From assembly GCA_014860665.1 (NCBI GenBank), contig JACZJI010000010.1, forward strand, positions 27,653 through 91,652: DNA of 64,000 nucleotides, written 5' to 3'. The translations under genes were made by a program, and so were the position numbers. A model generated the notes under the pieces. That model did not search any database, had not been told where the DNA came from, and was given only the letters and a program-made list of their open reading frames with translations. Below are positions 27,262 through 36,415 of the stretch, one piece after another (position 1 is the stretch's first letter; every line of letters begins with the position of its first letter). This DNA is from Bacteroidales bacterium. Its GTDB lineage: Bacteria; Bacteroidota; Bacteroidia; Bacteroidales; F082.

Positions 27262-28143
27262 TTAATGTTTTTGATTTTTTGTTTCGGAAGTGTCGAAGAA
27301 TTCCATCAGCTTTTCCCAGAATCCTTCCTCAAGGTGGCAATTGGAATGTCCTTTTCCTGGGATGACCCATAATTCTGCTTTGTCTCCTGCAGCCTTTTTC
27401 AGGCGTTTTCCCTGTTCAACGGGTACGGTTTGGTCATCTTCTCCATGAATCAAGAGAAAATGTGCCTGGGCGTTTGCAATGTGCTTTTCAGGAGCCATGG
27501 CATCCACATCTAGTTTCCTGATGTATTTCATGTATCGGTACAGAAACCAAATCATGGGGAAGTAGGGAATATGACGGTCTTTGATCTGTTTTGTGATGAC
27601 TGCTGCAGGATGCGCAAAAGCCCCGACGGTCAGCACTTTTTTTATTCTTGAATCATGGGCGGCTGCGTAGATGGATGCTGCACCTCCGATGGAAAGTCCG
27701 ATGAGATAAAACTCGCCGTTTCCGGCTTCTTGAATGTTATCTACATAGTTCATGGAGGAAATAATGTCTTCTGCGAACATCAGCATGTTGGAATAACCGT
27801 CCTGGTCACTGTTTCCGTGACCACGTGCATCAAAGGCAAGCAGGTTGAATTTTCCGCAGCAGAATTTTCTGAGATAAGGCATCATCCGTTGTGCATTTCT
27901 TCCCCAGCCATGGACAAAAATTACGGTAGTGGTTTTCTTGTCAGAAGGTATCCACCAGGCGTAAATGGTTTTTCCTTTTTGTGTGGGATATTCAACCTCC
28001 TGAATTTCAAAAGGTATTTCTTCGGGAACGGTGTGTGTTGCCACCGGATTACGAAAACCTTTTTGAATCAGGATGAATAAAACAAAGAAAGAAACCAGCA
28101 TTACTGCCAGTACGAGAAGGATGATCCAGTCCATGATAATCAA
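27262..28143 (-). CDS. Alpha/beta hydrolase
   Basis: VIFVHGWGRNAQRM, GLSIGGAAS, HGEDDQTVP, GKGHSNC. Confidence 0.88.
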   Translation of the reverse strand: MIIMDWIILLVLAVMLVSFFVLFILIQKGFRNPVATHTVPEEIPFEIQEVEYPTQKGKTIYAWWIPSDKKTTTVIFVHGWGRNAQRMMPYLRKFCCGKFNLLAFDARGHGNSDQDGYSNMLMFAEDIISSMNYVDNIQEAGNGEFYLIGLSIGGAASIYAAAHDSRIKKVLTVGAFAHPAAVITKQIKDRHIPYFPMIWFLYRYMKYIRKLDVDAMAPEKHIANAQAHFLLIHGEDDQTVPVEQGKRLKKAAGDKAELWVIPGKGHSNCHLEEGFWEKLMEFFDTSETKNQKH

Positions 28144-28773
28144 TTAAACCGACAAAGCTATGAAATAGAGCGCACCCCAATAAGTAACATGAATGAAAAA
28201 ATGGGACCATTTGAATTTTTTAACAAATTTATCGTAGGCAAGAATGGAGTCGGAGATCACAAATAGAAAGGCACCCCAAAAAGCGTTCATGCTACTGTCG
28301 CTTGCCAGATAAAAAGCTCTTCCGGTAGCCTGCCAGAAGAACAGCATCAATACGGCTGCATAAACAACGACCGGAATTACCATCTTTCCTGTCTTTGGTA
28401 ATACAATCCACAGAAAGATGGCCATGTAAAGTAACGCAGGAATCAGGTATTGCCAGTTCAGGTAGGGGCCGAAATCGCTTGTTATTGCCAGGATAAAAAG
28501 GATATGTGCCAGCAAGAAAGCCACTAATCCCGTAACAAATCTTTTTTCGGGCCAGAGAAGAAACACATCCCCGAAAAGAGATAATACCAGGCCAATTAGA
28601 ATAAAATCCTTGTATTGAACCGAAACATACGGCAGTTGCATAAAAGCAAAAAACAGGATTAAGATGGTTGTAAAAGGTTTGAAGATATACTTTAAAATAG
28701 GTTTTTGAAGATAATGACCTGCAAGATAAAGGCCTCCTGAGAGAAGCAGGATAAGCAAAAAGAGAGTGTTCAT
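28144..28773 (-). CDS. Lysoplasmalogenase (YhhN/TMEM86 family)
   Basis: VLSLFGDVFLL and FWGAFLFVISDSILAYDKFVKKF, 8-TM-like. Confidence 0.85.
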   Translation of the reverse strand: MNTLFLLILLLSGGLYLAGHYLQKPILKYIFKPFTTILILFFAFMQLPYVSVQYKDFILIGLVLSLFGDVFLLWPEKRFVTGLVAFLLAHILFILAITSDFGPYLNWQYLIPALLYMAIFLWIVLPKTGKMVIPVVVYAAVLMLFFWQATGRAFYLASDSSMNAFWGAFLFVISDSILAYDKFVKKFKWSHFFIHVTYWGALYFIALSV

Positions 28774-28880
28774 AAAGCATAAGAATTTAAGATACGCTAA
28801 GTTATAAAAACTTAGTGTTGCAAAAGAGGAGAATCTGTTTTTCCAGGTTAGGGAACTTTTGGTCAGGCAGCTTTGTCAAT

Positions 28881-29960
28881 CTAAACTGTGATTTCAGGAT
28901 TTTGAGCAATCACGCTGCTGGCGATGCAGGTCTTTTCTTCCGGATCGTAAATAACAGCAAACTGACCGGGAGCAATACCGGAGATTTGTTTTTCCGATAC
29001 AATGCGTAAGCCCTTTTCGTCACGAACAAGTTTTCCTGAATTAAATTCTGGCTGGTGCCTGATTTTGAATTTGATTTCGCTGAGTCCGCTGTAGTTGTGG
29101 ACAGTATTCAGAAAGTGTAAATTCTCAAGCCAGATTTTGTCGTCGTATTGGGCGATGGGGTCGTAGCCGTTGGAAACGTAAACAATGTTCTTTTCCACAT
29201 CTTTTTTGACTACAAACCATGGACCGCCTCCAAGACGTAATCCACGCCGCTGGCCAATGGTGTGAAACCAAAAACCCTGATGTTCTCCAAGCACTTTTCC
29301 GGTTTCCAGTTCTACGATTTCGCCGGGCATTTCACCTGCATATTTCTTGATGAAATCGCTGTAATTGATCTTCCCCAGGAAGCAGATTCCCTGACTATCT
29401 GGGCGGTGTGCACTGGGCAACTTCATTTCAGTTGCAATCTTGCGGACTTCCTTTTTTTGCAGGTGCCCGATGGGAAACATGGTTTTTGACAGTTGTTCTG
29501 GTGTTATTTGTCCCAAAAAGTAAGTCTGGTCCTTCACCCGATCTGCTGCGGTGGAAAGAAATGCGCCTTCTTCGGTATCGTAACGTGTGGCATAATGGCC
29601 GGTGGAAATACGGTCGAAATCTTTTCCAAAACGGTCGTTGAAAGCTCCGAATTTGATCAGCAGATTGCACATGATGTCTGGGTTAGGCGTAAGCCCTGCT
29701 TTTACGTTGTCGATGGTATATTTTACCACCGTGTCCCAGTATTCTTTTTGAAGATCAATCACATCGAATTTGCAACCGTATTTTTTTGCAATCCATGTTG
29801 TGATTTCAATGTCTTCTTCCGACGGGCAGTCCATAAACGACGGCTCGTCTTCCATCCCGATTTTTATATAAAAGATATGCGGGTCGTAACCTTGTTCCTT
29901 CAAAAGCGGAACGGTAACCGAACTATCCACTCCACCCGATACCAATGCAGCAATTCTCAT
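28881..29960 (-). CDS. mnmA: tRNA 2-thiouridine(34) synthase
   Basis: VSGGVDSSVTVPLLKEQGYD, NPDIMCNLLIKFG, DSQGICFLGKINYSDFI, HTIGQRRGLRLGGGPWFV. Confidence 0.95.
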   Translation of the reverse strand: MRIAALVSGGVDSSVTVPLLKEQGYDPHIFYIKIGMEDEPSFMDCPSEEDIEITTWIAKKYGCKFDVIDLQKEYWDTVVKYTIDNVKAGLTPNPDIMCNLLIKFGAFNDRFGKDFDRISTGHYATRYDTEEGAFLSTAADRVKDQTYFLGQITPEQLSKTMFPIGHLQKKEVRKIATEMKLPSAHRPDSQGICFLGKINYSDFIKKYAGEMPGEIVELETGKVLGEHQGFWFHTIGQRRGLRLGGGPWFVVKKDVEKNIVYVSNGYDPIAQYDDKIWLENLHFLNTVHNYSGLSEIKFKIRHQPEFNSGKLVRDEKGLRIVSEKQISGIAPGQFAVIYDPEEKTCIASSVIAQNPEITV

Positions 29961-30080
29961 CCTGATAAAATTTCGCTGCAAAGTTCGCAAAAATGTTTAC
30001 AGGTTTTAAGATCGATTTTTAGCTGCATTTATAAGGATTTATTTAGAAACCTTCCTGCTACACCGACGAATAAAAAACTG

Positions 30081-30088
30081 TACTTTTG
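30081..30088 (+). promoter_or_regulatory. Bacteroidota -7 element TACTTTTG upstream of kbl
   Basis: Match to TAnnTTTG, 38 bp before ATG. Confidence 0.55.
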
Positions 30089-30125
30089 GAGGATGGAATA
30101 AACAGTTTATTTAAAATTTAACATT

Positions 30126-31316
30126 ATGTACGGAGAATATAAAAATCATCTGGTTAAGGAAATTAAAGACATCAGAGAGGGCGGCCTGTATAAAGAAGAA
30201 CGAATTATAGTTAGTCCTCAGAGAGCTGAAATTGAGTTGGCTTCAGGGCAGAAAGTTTTGAATTTTTGTGCTAATAATTATTTAGGTTTGTCCAACCATC
30301 CTGAGCTTATCAAAGCTGCTAAAGAGGGTCTGGATACTCATGGTTACGGAATGTCTTCAGTTCGTTTTATTTGCGGTACTACCGATCTTCACAAAACCCT
30401 GGAAAAGAAAATTGCTGAGTTTTTTGGTACAGAAGATACCATCCTTTATGCAGCAGCGTTTGATGCCAATGGAGGTGTTTTTGAACCTTTGTTTACTGAA
30501 GAGGATGCTATTATTTCCGACAGTTTGAACCATGCTTCGATTATAGATGGCGTGCGTTTGTGTAAGGCTGAAAGATACCGTTATCCCAATGCAGATATGG
30601 CTGCTCTTGAAGAGGAATTGAAGAAGGCACAGAAAAACCGTTTCAGAGTTATCGTTACAGACGGAGTTTTCAGTATGGATGGTAATGTGGCTCCTGTTGA
30701 CAAGATTGTGGAATTGGCTGAAAAATATGATGCCATGGTGATGGTTGATGAAAGTCATTCAGCCGGAGTTGTGGGCGCTACAGGGCGTGGCGTAAGTGAA
30801 TATTTCAATATTACTGGCAAAATCGATTTGATTACCGGAACTCTGGGTAAATCTTTTGGCGGTGCCATTGGGGGTTTTACTACCGGTCGTAAGGAAATTA
30901 TTGAAATGTTACGTCAACGGTCAAGGCCGTATCTGTTTTCCAATTCATTACCTCCCATGGTAGTGAATGCTGGTATCCGCATGATGGAAATGATGAGTGA
31001 AACCAATGAACTTCAGGATAAACTTCATCAGAATACTGATTATTTCATGGCTAAAATGGGGAAAGCCGGATTTGATATTAAACCTACTAAATCTGCTATC
31101 TGCGCTGTGATGCTTTATGATGCAAAGCTTTCACAGGATTTTGCAGCCAAGCTGCTTGATGAAGGAATTTATGTAATTGGATTTTATTATCCGGTTGTTC
31201 CCAAGGGCGAGGCCAGGATTCGTGTTCAACTATCCGCAGGGCATGAAACGAAGGATTTGGATAAGGCAGTGAATGCGTTTATCAAGGTTGGGAAAGAATT
31301 AGGCGTTATTAAATAG
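30126..31316 (+). CDS. kbl: Glycine C-acetyltransferase (2-amino-3-ketobutyrate CoA ligase)
   Basis: NFCANNYLGLSNHPELIKAAKEGLDTHGYGMSSVRFICGTTDLHK and VMVDESHSAGVVGATGRG, TLGKSFGGA. Confidence 0.93.
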   Translation: MYGEYKNHLVKEIKDIREGGLYKEERIIVSPQRAEIELASGQKVLNFCANNYLGLSNHPELIKAAKEGLDTHGYGMSSVRFICGTTDLHKTLEKKIAEFFGTEDTILYAAAFDANGGVFEPLFTEEDAIISDSLNHASIIDGVRLCKAERYRYPNADMAALEEELKKAQKNRFRVIVTDGVFSMDGNVAPVDKIVELAEKYDAMVMVDESHSAGVVGATGRGVSEYFNITGKIDLITGTLGKSFGGAIGGFTTGRKEIIEMLRQRSRPYLFSNSLPPMVVNAGIRMMEMMSETNELQDKLHQNTDYFMAKMGKAGFDIKPTKSAICAVMLYDAKLSQDFAAKLLDEGIYVIGFYYPVVPKGEARIRVQLSAGHETKDLDKAVNAFIKVGKELGVIK

Positions 31317-31350
31317 ACGGCTTTTTGATATTCAAAATACAGCAATTATC

Positions 31351-31728
31351 GTGATTTTCGGAATAGGCACTGACATCATTGAGATTAGTAGGATTGAGCA
31401 GGCAATAAGCCGTTCTCAGAGTTTTTGTGAAAAGATTTTCACGAAAGTAGAGCAGGAGTATTGTAATGCACGGAACCATGCCAGGTTTGAAAGTTATGCA
31501 GCAAGGTATGCCGCGAAAGAGGCGTTGTTTAAAGCCCTGGGCACCGGTTACCGTTATGGTTTTGCTTTCAGTGAAGTTGAAGTACTAAATGATGAGTTGG
31601 GTAAGCCGGAAATTCAGGCACACGGTAAAGTTTTGAAATATCTTCAGGAAAATAACATTACACATATCCATTTATCTTTATCCCACGCTAAAGATAACGC
31701 TGTAGCTTACGTTATTCTTGAAAAGTAG
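31351..31728 (+). CDS. acpS: Holo-[acyl-carrier-protein] synthase
   Basis: IFGIGTDIIEISRIEQAI...FESYAARYAAKEALFKALGTGY. Confidence 0.94.
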   Translation: MIFGIGTDIIEISRIEQAISRSQSFCEKIFTKVEQEYCNARNHARFESYAARYAAKEALFKALGTGYRYGFAFSEVEVLNDELGKPEIQAHGKVLKYLQENNITHIHLSLSHAKDNAVAYVILEK

Positions 31729-31730
31729 AT

Positions 31731-32771
31731 TTATATTCCGCTCTTTAGGTCCTGCAGGAAATAGAGGGCGGTTTCTTTTATGGTTTCCTCGATAGATTTA
31801 AAATGATATCCTGTTTCTTTAATGATTTTCGCATTACTATACTGGTAGTTACTGTTGGCAGTGTGCGCTGTTTCTTTAGTAATCAGAGGAGATTTTCCTG
31901 TAAAGATACTTAGGGCTTTTAGCACTCTCCATGCAATTTCACTAAGTAGTCGTCCTGCAAGATGTTTTGGTGGTTTTATATTTAACGCCTCAGCAATCCA
32001 GGTAAAAAGCTGCTGATAAGAGATATTTTCTGCATTTATTATAAACCGTTGCGATTCCGCTTCACTGTTCATCAGCTGGATCATGATTTTGGCCAGATCG
32101 TCTGCATCGACATAGCCGTTCGTTCCATTTGTGTAGAATTTCAGTCCTTTATATACTTGATGGAACAGACGTGCGCTGCTGTCATGCCAGTTTCCTTGGC
32201 CCAAGATAATGGTCGGATTTACGATAACAGCATGAAGCCCTTCTGCAATCCCTCTCCAGACTTCCCTTTCCCCTTCGTATTTACTAAAGCCGTAAGCGGA
32301 CACCTTTGAGGCGTTGTCTAAGGGAATATCCTCATGGGTGAGCGTATTGTTACTGGATCTTCCGATGGCTGCAATAGAGCTTACATGACAGAGCTTCTGA
32401 ATTTTTTTCTCAAGAGCTGCGTTCACAACGTTGCATGTTCCCTTTATGTTTATATCGACAAGTTGTTCTTTGTCTTTTTCCTGAAAGGATACTTTTCCTG
32501 CAACATGGTAAACTTGACTGTTTTCTGTGAAGATTTCCAACAAAGAGTCAATATCTGCAATGTCCCCGTTTACCCAATTAATTTTTTCGAATTCTTTACT
32601 ACTTCCATTGAAATGCCAGCGAAATAATTTTTCGATTGTTGTAAGTTTGGATGTCGACCTTTTGAGTGCTACTATCTGATTTTCTTTTTGAGAGAGTTCA
32701 AGAAGTAAATGGGAGCCAAGGAGACCGGTTCCGCCAGTGACAATAATTTGTTTTTGTTTTTCGTTGGACAT
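31731..32771 (-). CDS. NAD-dependent epimerase/dehydratase (extended SDR)
   Basis: IIVTGGTGLLGSHLLLELSQK, VYHVAGKVSF, YGFSKYEGE. Confidence 0.88.
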   Translation of the reverse strand: MSNEKQKQIIVTGGTGLLGSHLLLELSQKENQIVALKRSTSKLTTIEKLFRWHFNGSSKEFEKINWVNGDIADIDSLLEIFTENSQVYHVAGKVSFQEKDKEQLVDINIKGTCNVVNAALEKKIQKLCHVSSIAAIGRSSNNTLTHEDIPLDNASKVSAYGFSKYEGEREVWRGIAEGLHAVIVNPTIILGQGNWHDSSARLFHQVYKGLKFYTNGTNGYVDADDLAKIMIQLMNSEAESQRFIINAENISYQQLFTWIAEALNIKPPKHLAGRLLSEIAWRVLKALSIFTGKSPLITKETAHTANSNYQYSNAKIIKETGYHFKSIEETIKETALYFLQDLKSGI

Positions 32772-33044
32772 TATTTATTAGACTGGATCATTTGTAATAT
32801 GATTACAAAAATAAAGCAAACTGCATCTTGTAGGATAATATGTCGTTACTTTGCAAAAATTTTTTTAAAAGGTAAGCTTGTTTTCGTAGGAGGGAATTTT
32901 TCTTTTGTCTCCTTGAGATGAATTTTGATGGTTGTTTTAACAACAAATTCAAGGGATATATCTGTGCTCGTGGTTTCGACGAGAGAAATATGACAGGGAT
33001 TTTGCATCAAAAATTTATATTACGGACTGAAAAAAGTAAAATAA

Positions 33045-33458
33045 ATGATTGAATATCAGTTTAATGTATCAAATTTTCAACTGGATAGAGAAAATATTTC
33101 TGAATGGCTTGAAAATGTCATTTTGAAAGAAAAATCTACTTTAGGCGAAATTGGATATATATTTTGTGATGATAAATTTCTTTTAGGAATCAATCAGAGA
33201 TTTTTACAGCACGACACGTATACTGACATTATTACTTTTCCCTCATCTCAGGAAGAAGGTATTGTTTCTGGAGAGATATACATTAGTGTAGATCGGGTGA
33301 AAGAAAACGTGACCTTTTCAAATAATAATTTTGAAAGAGAGATGGATCGGGTTATAGTCCATGGTGTTTTGCATTTGTTGGGCTATAAGGATAAGACACC
33401 TGAAGAAGCCCAACTCATGAGACAAAAAGAGGATTATTATCTATCTATGCTTTCTTAA
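33045..33458 (+). CDS. ybeY: rRNA maturation RNase YbeY
   Basis: HDTYTDIITFP and RVIVHGVLHLLGYKDKTPEEAQLMRQKED. Confidence 0.94.
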   Translation: MIEYQFNVSNFQLDRENISEWLENVILKEKSTLGEIGYIFCDDKFLLGINQRFLQHDTYTDIITFPSSQEEGIVSGEIYISVDRVKENVTFSNNNFEREMDRVIVHGVLHLLGYKDKTPEEAQLMRQKEDYYLSMLS

Positions 33459-33467
33459 ATTGATTTT

Positions 33468-33483
33468 TGTTTCACGTGAAACA
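33468..33483. promoter_or_regulatory. parS centromere site (perfect TGTTTCACGTGAAACA)
   Basis: 16/16 perfect palindrome equal to the canonical ParB-binding parS, in the mnmG 5' leader. Confidence 0.88.
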
Positions 33484-33490
33484 CAGGAGT

Positions 33491-35359
33491 ATGTTTGATG
33501 AATATGATGTTATAGTTGTTGGGGCAGGACATTCCGGTTCAGAGGCGGCTGCAGCTGCTGCTAATATGGGTTCGAAAGTTCTGCTTGTAACTATGAACAT
33601 GACTACGATAGCCCAAATGTCTTGTAATCCCGCTATGGGTGGAATTGCAAAAGGGCAAATTTTAAGAGAGATTGATGCCTTAGGAGGATACTCAGCTTTG
33701 GTTACTGATCGGACCATGATTCAATTCCGAATGTTGAATAAATCGAAAGGTCCAGCTATGTGGAGTCCTCGTGCGCAAAGTGATCGAATGATGTTTTCAC
33801 AGGAATGGCGAAGAATGCTTGAGCAAACTCCCAATCTTGATTTTTGGCAGGACACCGTTGTTAATTTAATTATAGATGATGATTGTGTTCGCGGTGTAAG
33901 GACGGCGATGGGACATGATATTTATTCCAAATCTGTAATCCTTACGAACGGAACTTTTTTAAATGGAAAAATTCACATCGGCAAAACTAATTTTACCGGT
34001 GGTAGAATGGGAGATCCTGCCAGCTTTAATCTGAGTGACCAGTTAGCTGCTTTAGGGTTCGAATGTGCCCGATTAAAAACTGGTACCCCTGTACGGGTTG
34101 ATGGCAGAACTATTGACTTTTCAAAAATGGAAGAGCAAAAAGGGGATGATGAGCCAGGTCAATTTTCTTTCCTTGAAAAAGCTAACCTGAATGTTCAAAG
34201 AAGTTGCTGGATAACGTATACTTCTCCAGTTGTTCATAATGAATTAAAGTTGGGTTTTGCTGATTCCCCAATGTTTAGTGGAAGAATTAAAGGTGTTGGT
34301 CCCCGGTATTGTCCTTCCATTGAAGATAAAATTGGTAGATTTTCTGATAAAGACAGACATCAGCTGTTTGTTGAACCCGAAGGATGGAGTACTGTCGAGT
34401 ATTACCTAAACGGTTTTTCTTCATCATTGCCTGATAAGATACAATTTGAAGCGTTGCGAATGATTCCTGGCTTTGAAAACGCTAAGATTTTCAGACCAGG
34501 ATATGCTATTGAATACGATTATTTCCCACCCACGCAACTTAAAAAGAATCTTGAAACAAAGAAAGTCAAGAATCTTTTCTTCGCGGGACAAATTAATGGA
34601 ACTACGGGTTATGAGGAAGCAGCTGCACAAGGTATAATGGCAGGGATAAATGCCCACTTAAATGTGGTAAATAAGGAGCCATTTATTTTAAATCGATCTG
34701 AAGCATACATTGGTGTTTTAATTGATGATCTTGTTACTAAAGGAGTAGATGAGCCTTATAGAATGTTTACATCCAGGGCTGAGCATAGGATTTTGTTAAG
34801 ACAGGATAATGCAGATATGCGACTAACTGAGAAATCTTATAAATTGGGGTTGGCTACTCAACGTCGATATGAAACCATGTTGAATAAAAAAGCCAAAATA
34901 GAAAAGCTTTTGAACTTTCTTTCAAATACCAGTGCTGTACCTGAAGAGATTAATGATAAATTGAGTGCGGCGGATACTAGTCCGCTTAAACAAAAAGTTC
35001 GAATGACTTCACTTTTACTTCGTCCCCAGGTTGAATTACAACTCATTGCTGAGACACATCAGGAGCTAAAAACATTTCTTTTGGATAACGAATTGGATAG
35101 AGAAGTTATAGAGGCTGTTGAAATACTGATTAAATATGAAGGTTATATTGATAAAGAGAGTGAGATGGCAGTCAAACTTGGAAAATTTGAAGATATCAAA
35201 TTAAAGCCTGATTTTGATTATGCTAAACTCCAATCTTTATCTTATGAAGCTAGGGAGAAGCTGAATAAAGTTAGACCAACTTCCATTGGACAGGCCTCGA
35301 GAATTAGTGGTGTTTCTCCATCAGATATTAATGTTTTGCTTGTTTTTCTAGGAAGATAG
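33491..35359 (+). CDS. mnmG: tRNA uridine-5-carboxymethylaminomethyl(34) synthesis enzyme (GidA)
   Basis: DVIVVGAGHSGSEAAAAAANMGSKVLLVTM, CNPAMGGIAKGQILREIDALGG; ATG 33491 preferred over TTG 33467, which lies at parS. Confidence 0.96.
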   Translation: MFDEYDVIVVGAGHSGSEAAAAAANMGSKVLLVTMNMTTIAQMSCNPAMGGIAKGQILREIDALGGYSALVTDRTMIQFRMLNKSKGPAMWSPRAQSDRMMFSQEWRRMLEQTPNLDFWQDTVVNLIIDDDCVRGVRTAMGHDIYSKSVILTNGTFLNGKIHIGKTNFTGGRMGDPASFNLSDQLAALGFECARLKTGTPVRVDGRTIDFSKMEEQKGDDEPGQFSFLEKANLNVQRSCWITYTSPVVHNELKLGFADSPMFSGRIKGVGPRYCPSIEDKIGRFSDKDRHQLFVEPEGWSTVEYYLNGFSSSLPDKIQFEALRMIPGFENAKIFRPGYAIEYDYFPPTQLKKNLETKKVKNLFFAGQINGTTGYEEAAAQGIMAGINAHLNVVNKEPFILNRSEAYIGVLIDDLVTKGVDEPYRMFTSRAEHRILLRQDNADMRLTEKSYKLGLATQRRYETMLNKKAKIEKLLNFLSNTSAVPEEINDKLSAADTSPLKQKVRMTSLLLRPQVELQLIAETHQELKTFLLDNELDREVIEAVEILIKYEGYIDKESEMAVKLGKFEDIKLKPDFDYAKLQSLSYEAREKLNKVRPTSIGQASRISGVSPSDINVLLVFLGR

Positions 35360-35364
35360 GCTGG

Positions 35365-35380
35365 TGTTTCACGTGAAACA
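35365..35380. promoter_or_regulatory. Second parS site (perfect TGTTTCACGTGAAACA)
   Basis: 16/16 perfect palindrome between mnmG and the downstream methyltransferase. Confidence 0.88.
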
Positions 35381-35386
35381 AGGTAT

Positions 35387-36265
35387 ATGGTAAAAATAGA
35401 AAACTGCCCGGTTTGCGGATCTCATAACTTTTCAGAATTTCTTGAGCTGAACGATTTTTTCCTGACTCAAGAACCATTTGTGTTACAAAAATGCCAATCT
35501 TGTGGTTTTGTTTTTACCAATCCCAGGCCAGATGATAAATCTTTGTCCAGATATTATGAGTCGCCTGATTATCTTTCTCACCATTCAGATGGTTTCAGTA
35601 TTTTAAATTTGGTGTACCAGTCTTTGAGACGTATTAACATTAAGAGTAAGTTTTCAAAGACTGAGCAATATGTTTCCAGGGGCTCTTTGTTAGATATTGG
35701 ATGTGGCACCGGAGAGCTTCTGAATTATTTTCAGAATAAGAAATGGAATGTAAAGGGAATTGAGCCGTCTGAATCCGCAAGAAAATTTGCCATTGAAAAA
35801 TACGGATTGGATATTCAGGATGAGCCAGGACTAAAAAGTCTCGCAGAACAAACATTTGATGTGGTTACAATGTGGCATGTTTTAGAGCATGTAGCTAATT
35901 TGAATGACAGGATAGAAGTTATTTTCAAACTCCTCAAAAAATCAGGTTATCTCATCATTGCTTTACCTAACATGAATTCATGGGATGCTAAACACTATGG
36001 AAAGTACTGGGCTGCTTATGATGTTCCCAGGCATCTTCATCATTTTTCAAAAAGTACGATTACCGCGTTGGTAGAGAAACATCAATTTCGTTTCCGGGAA
36101 AGTATCCCTATGAAAATGGATGCCTACTTCATATCCATGTTGAGTGAAAAATATCTAAAGAAAAACAACCCTTACTTGTCTGCCCTGAAAAATGGTGTCC
36201 GTTCGAATGCCAAAGCAAAAAAGTCAGGCGAATACTCTAGCCTGATTTATGTATTCCAGAAATAA
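35387..36265 (+). CDS. Class I SAM-dependent methyltransferase with N-terminal zinc-ribbon
   Basis: CPVCGSHN...CQSCGFVFTNPRP; LLDIGCGTGELLNYF, DVVTMWHVLEHV. Confidence 0.9.
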   Translation: MVKIENCPVCGSHNFSEFLELNDFFLTQEPFVLQKCQSCGFVFTNPRPDDKSLSRYYESPDYLSHHSDGFSILNLVYQSLRRINIKSKFSKTEQYVSRGSLLDIGCGTGELLNYFQNKKWNVKGIEPSESARKFAIEKYGLDIQDEPGLKSLAEQTFDVVTMWHVLEHVANLNDRIEVIFKLLKKSGYLIIALPNMNSWDAKHYGKYWAAYDVPRHLHHFSKSTITALVEKHQFRFRESIPMKMDAYFISMLSEKYLKKNNPYLSALKNGVRSNAKAKKSGEYSSLIYVFQK

Positions 36266-36415
36266 GGGGTTCTGATTTATATTATTGGCCTGGTATTTGT
36301 TACTCTCACGATGATTTTATTCTCAAGAGAGAAGATCCCTTAATAATGATCTTTTGACCTTCTGAATGTGAGAAATTAATTGTTAATTTTACCTGTTTCA
36401 TAATTTTAAAATCCA

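Noticed and set aside
29493-30101. 202-aa plus-strand ORF opposite mnmA
   Set aside because: Antisense to conserved MnmA; no recognisable motifs.
32772-33044. Possible structured RNA in the divergent acyl-gene/ybeY intergenic region (short hairpin ctcgtggtttcgacgag)
   Set aside because: Single short stem only; no recognised riboswitch or ncRNA family by eye. A covariance-model scan would be needed.
33467-33490. TTG start for mnmG giving an N-terminal MFHVKHRS extension
   Set aside because: The extension is the translation of parS; ATG 33491 with AGGAG directly upstream gives the conserved GidA N-terminus.
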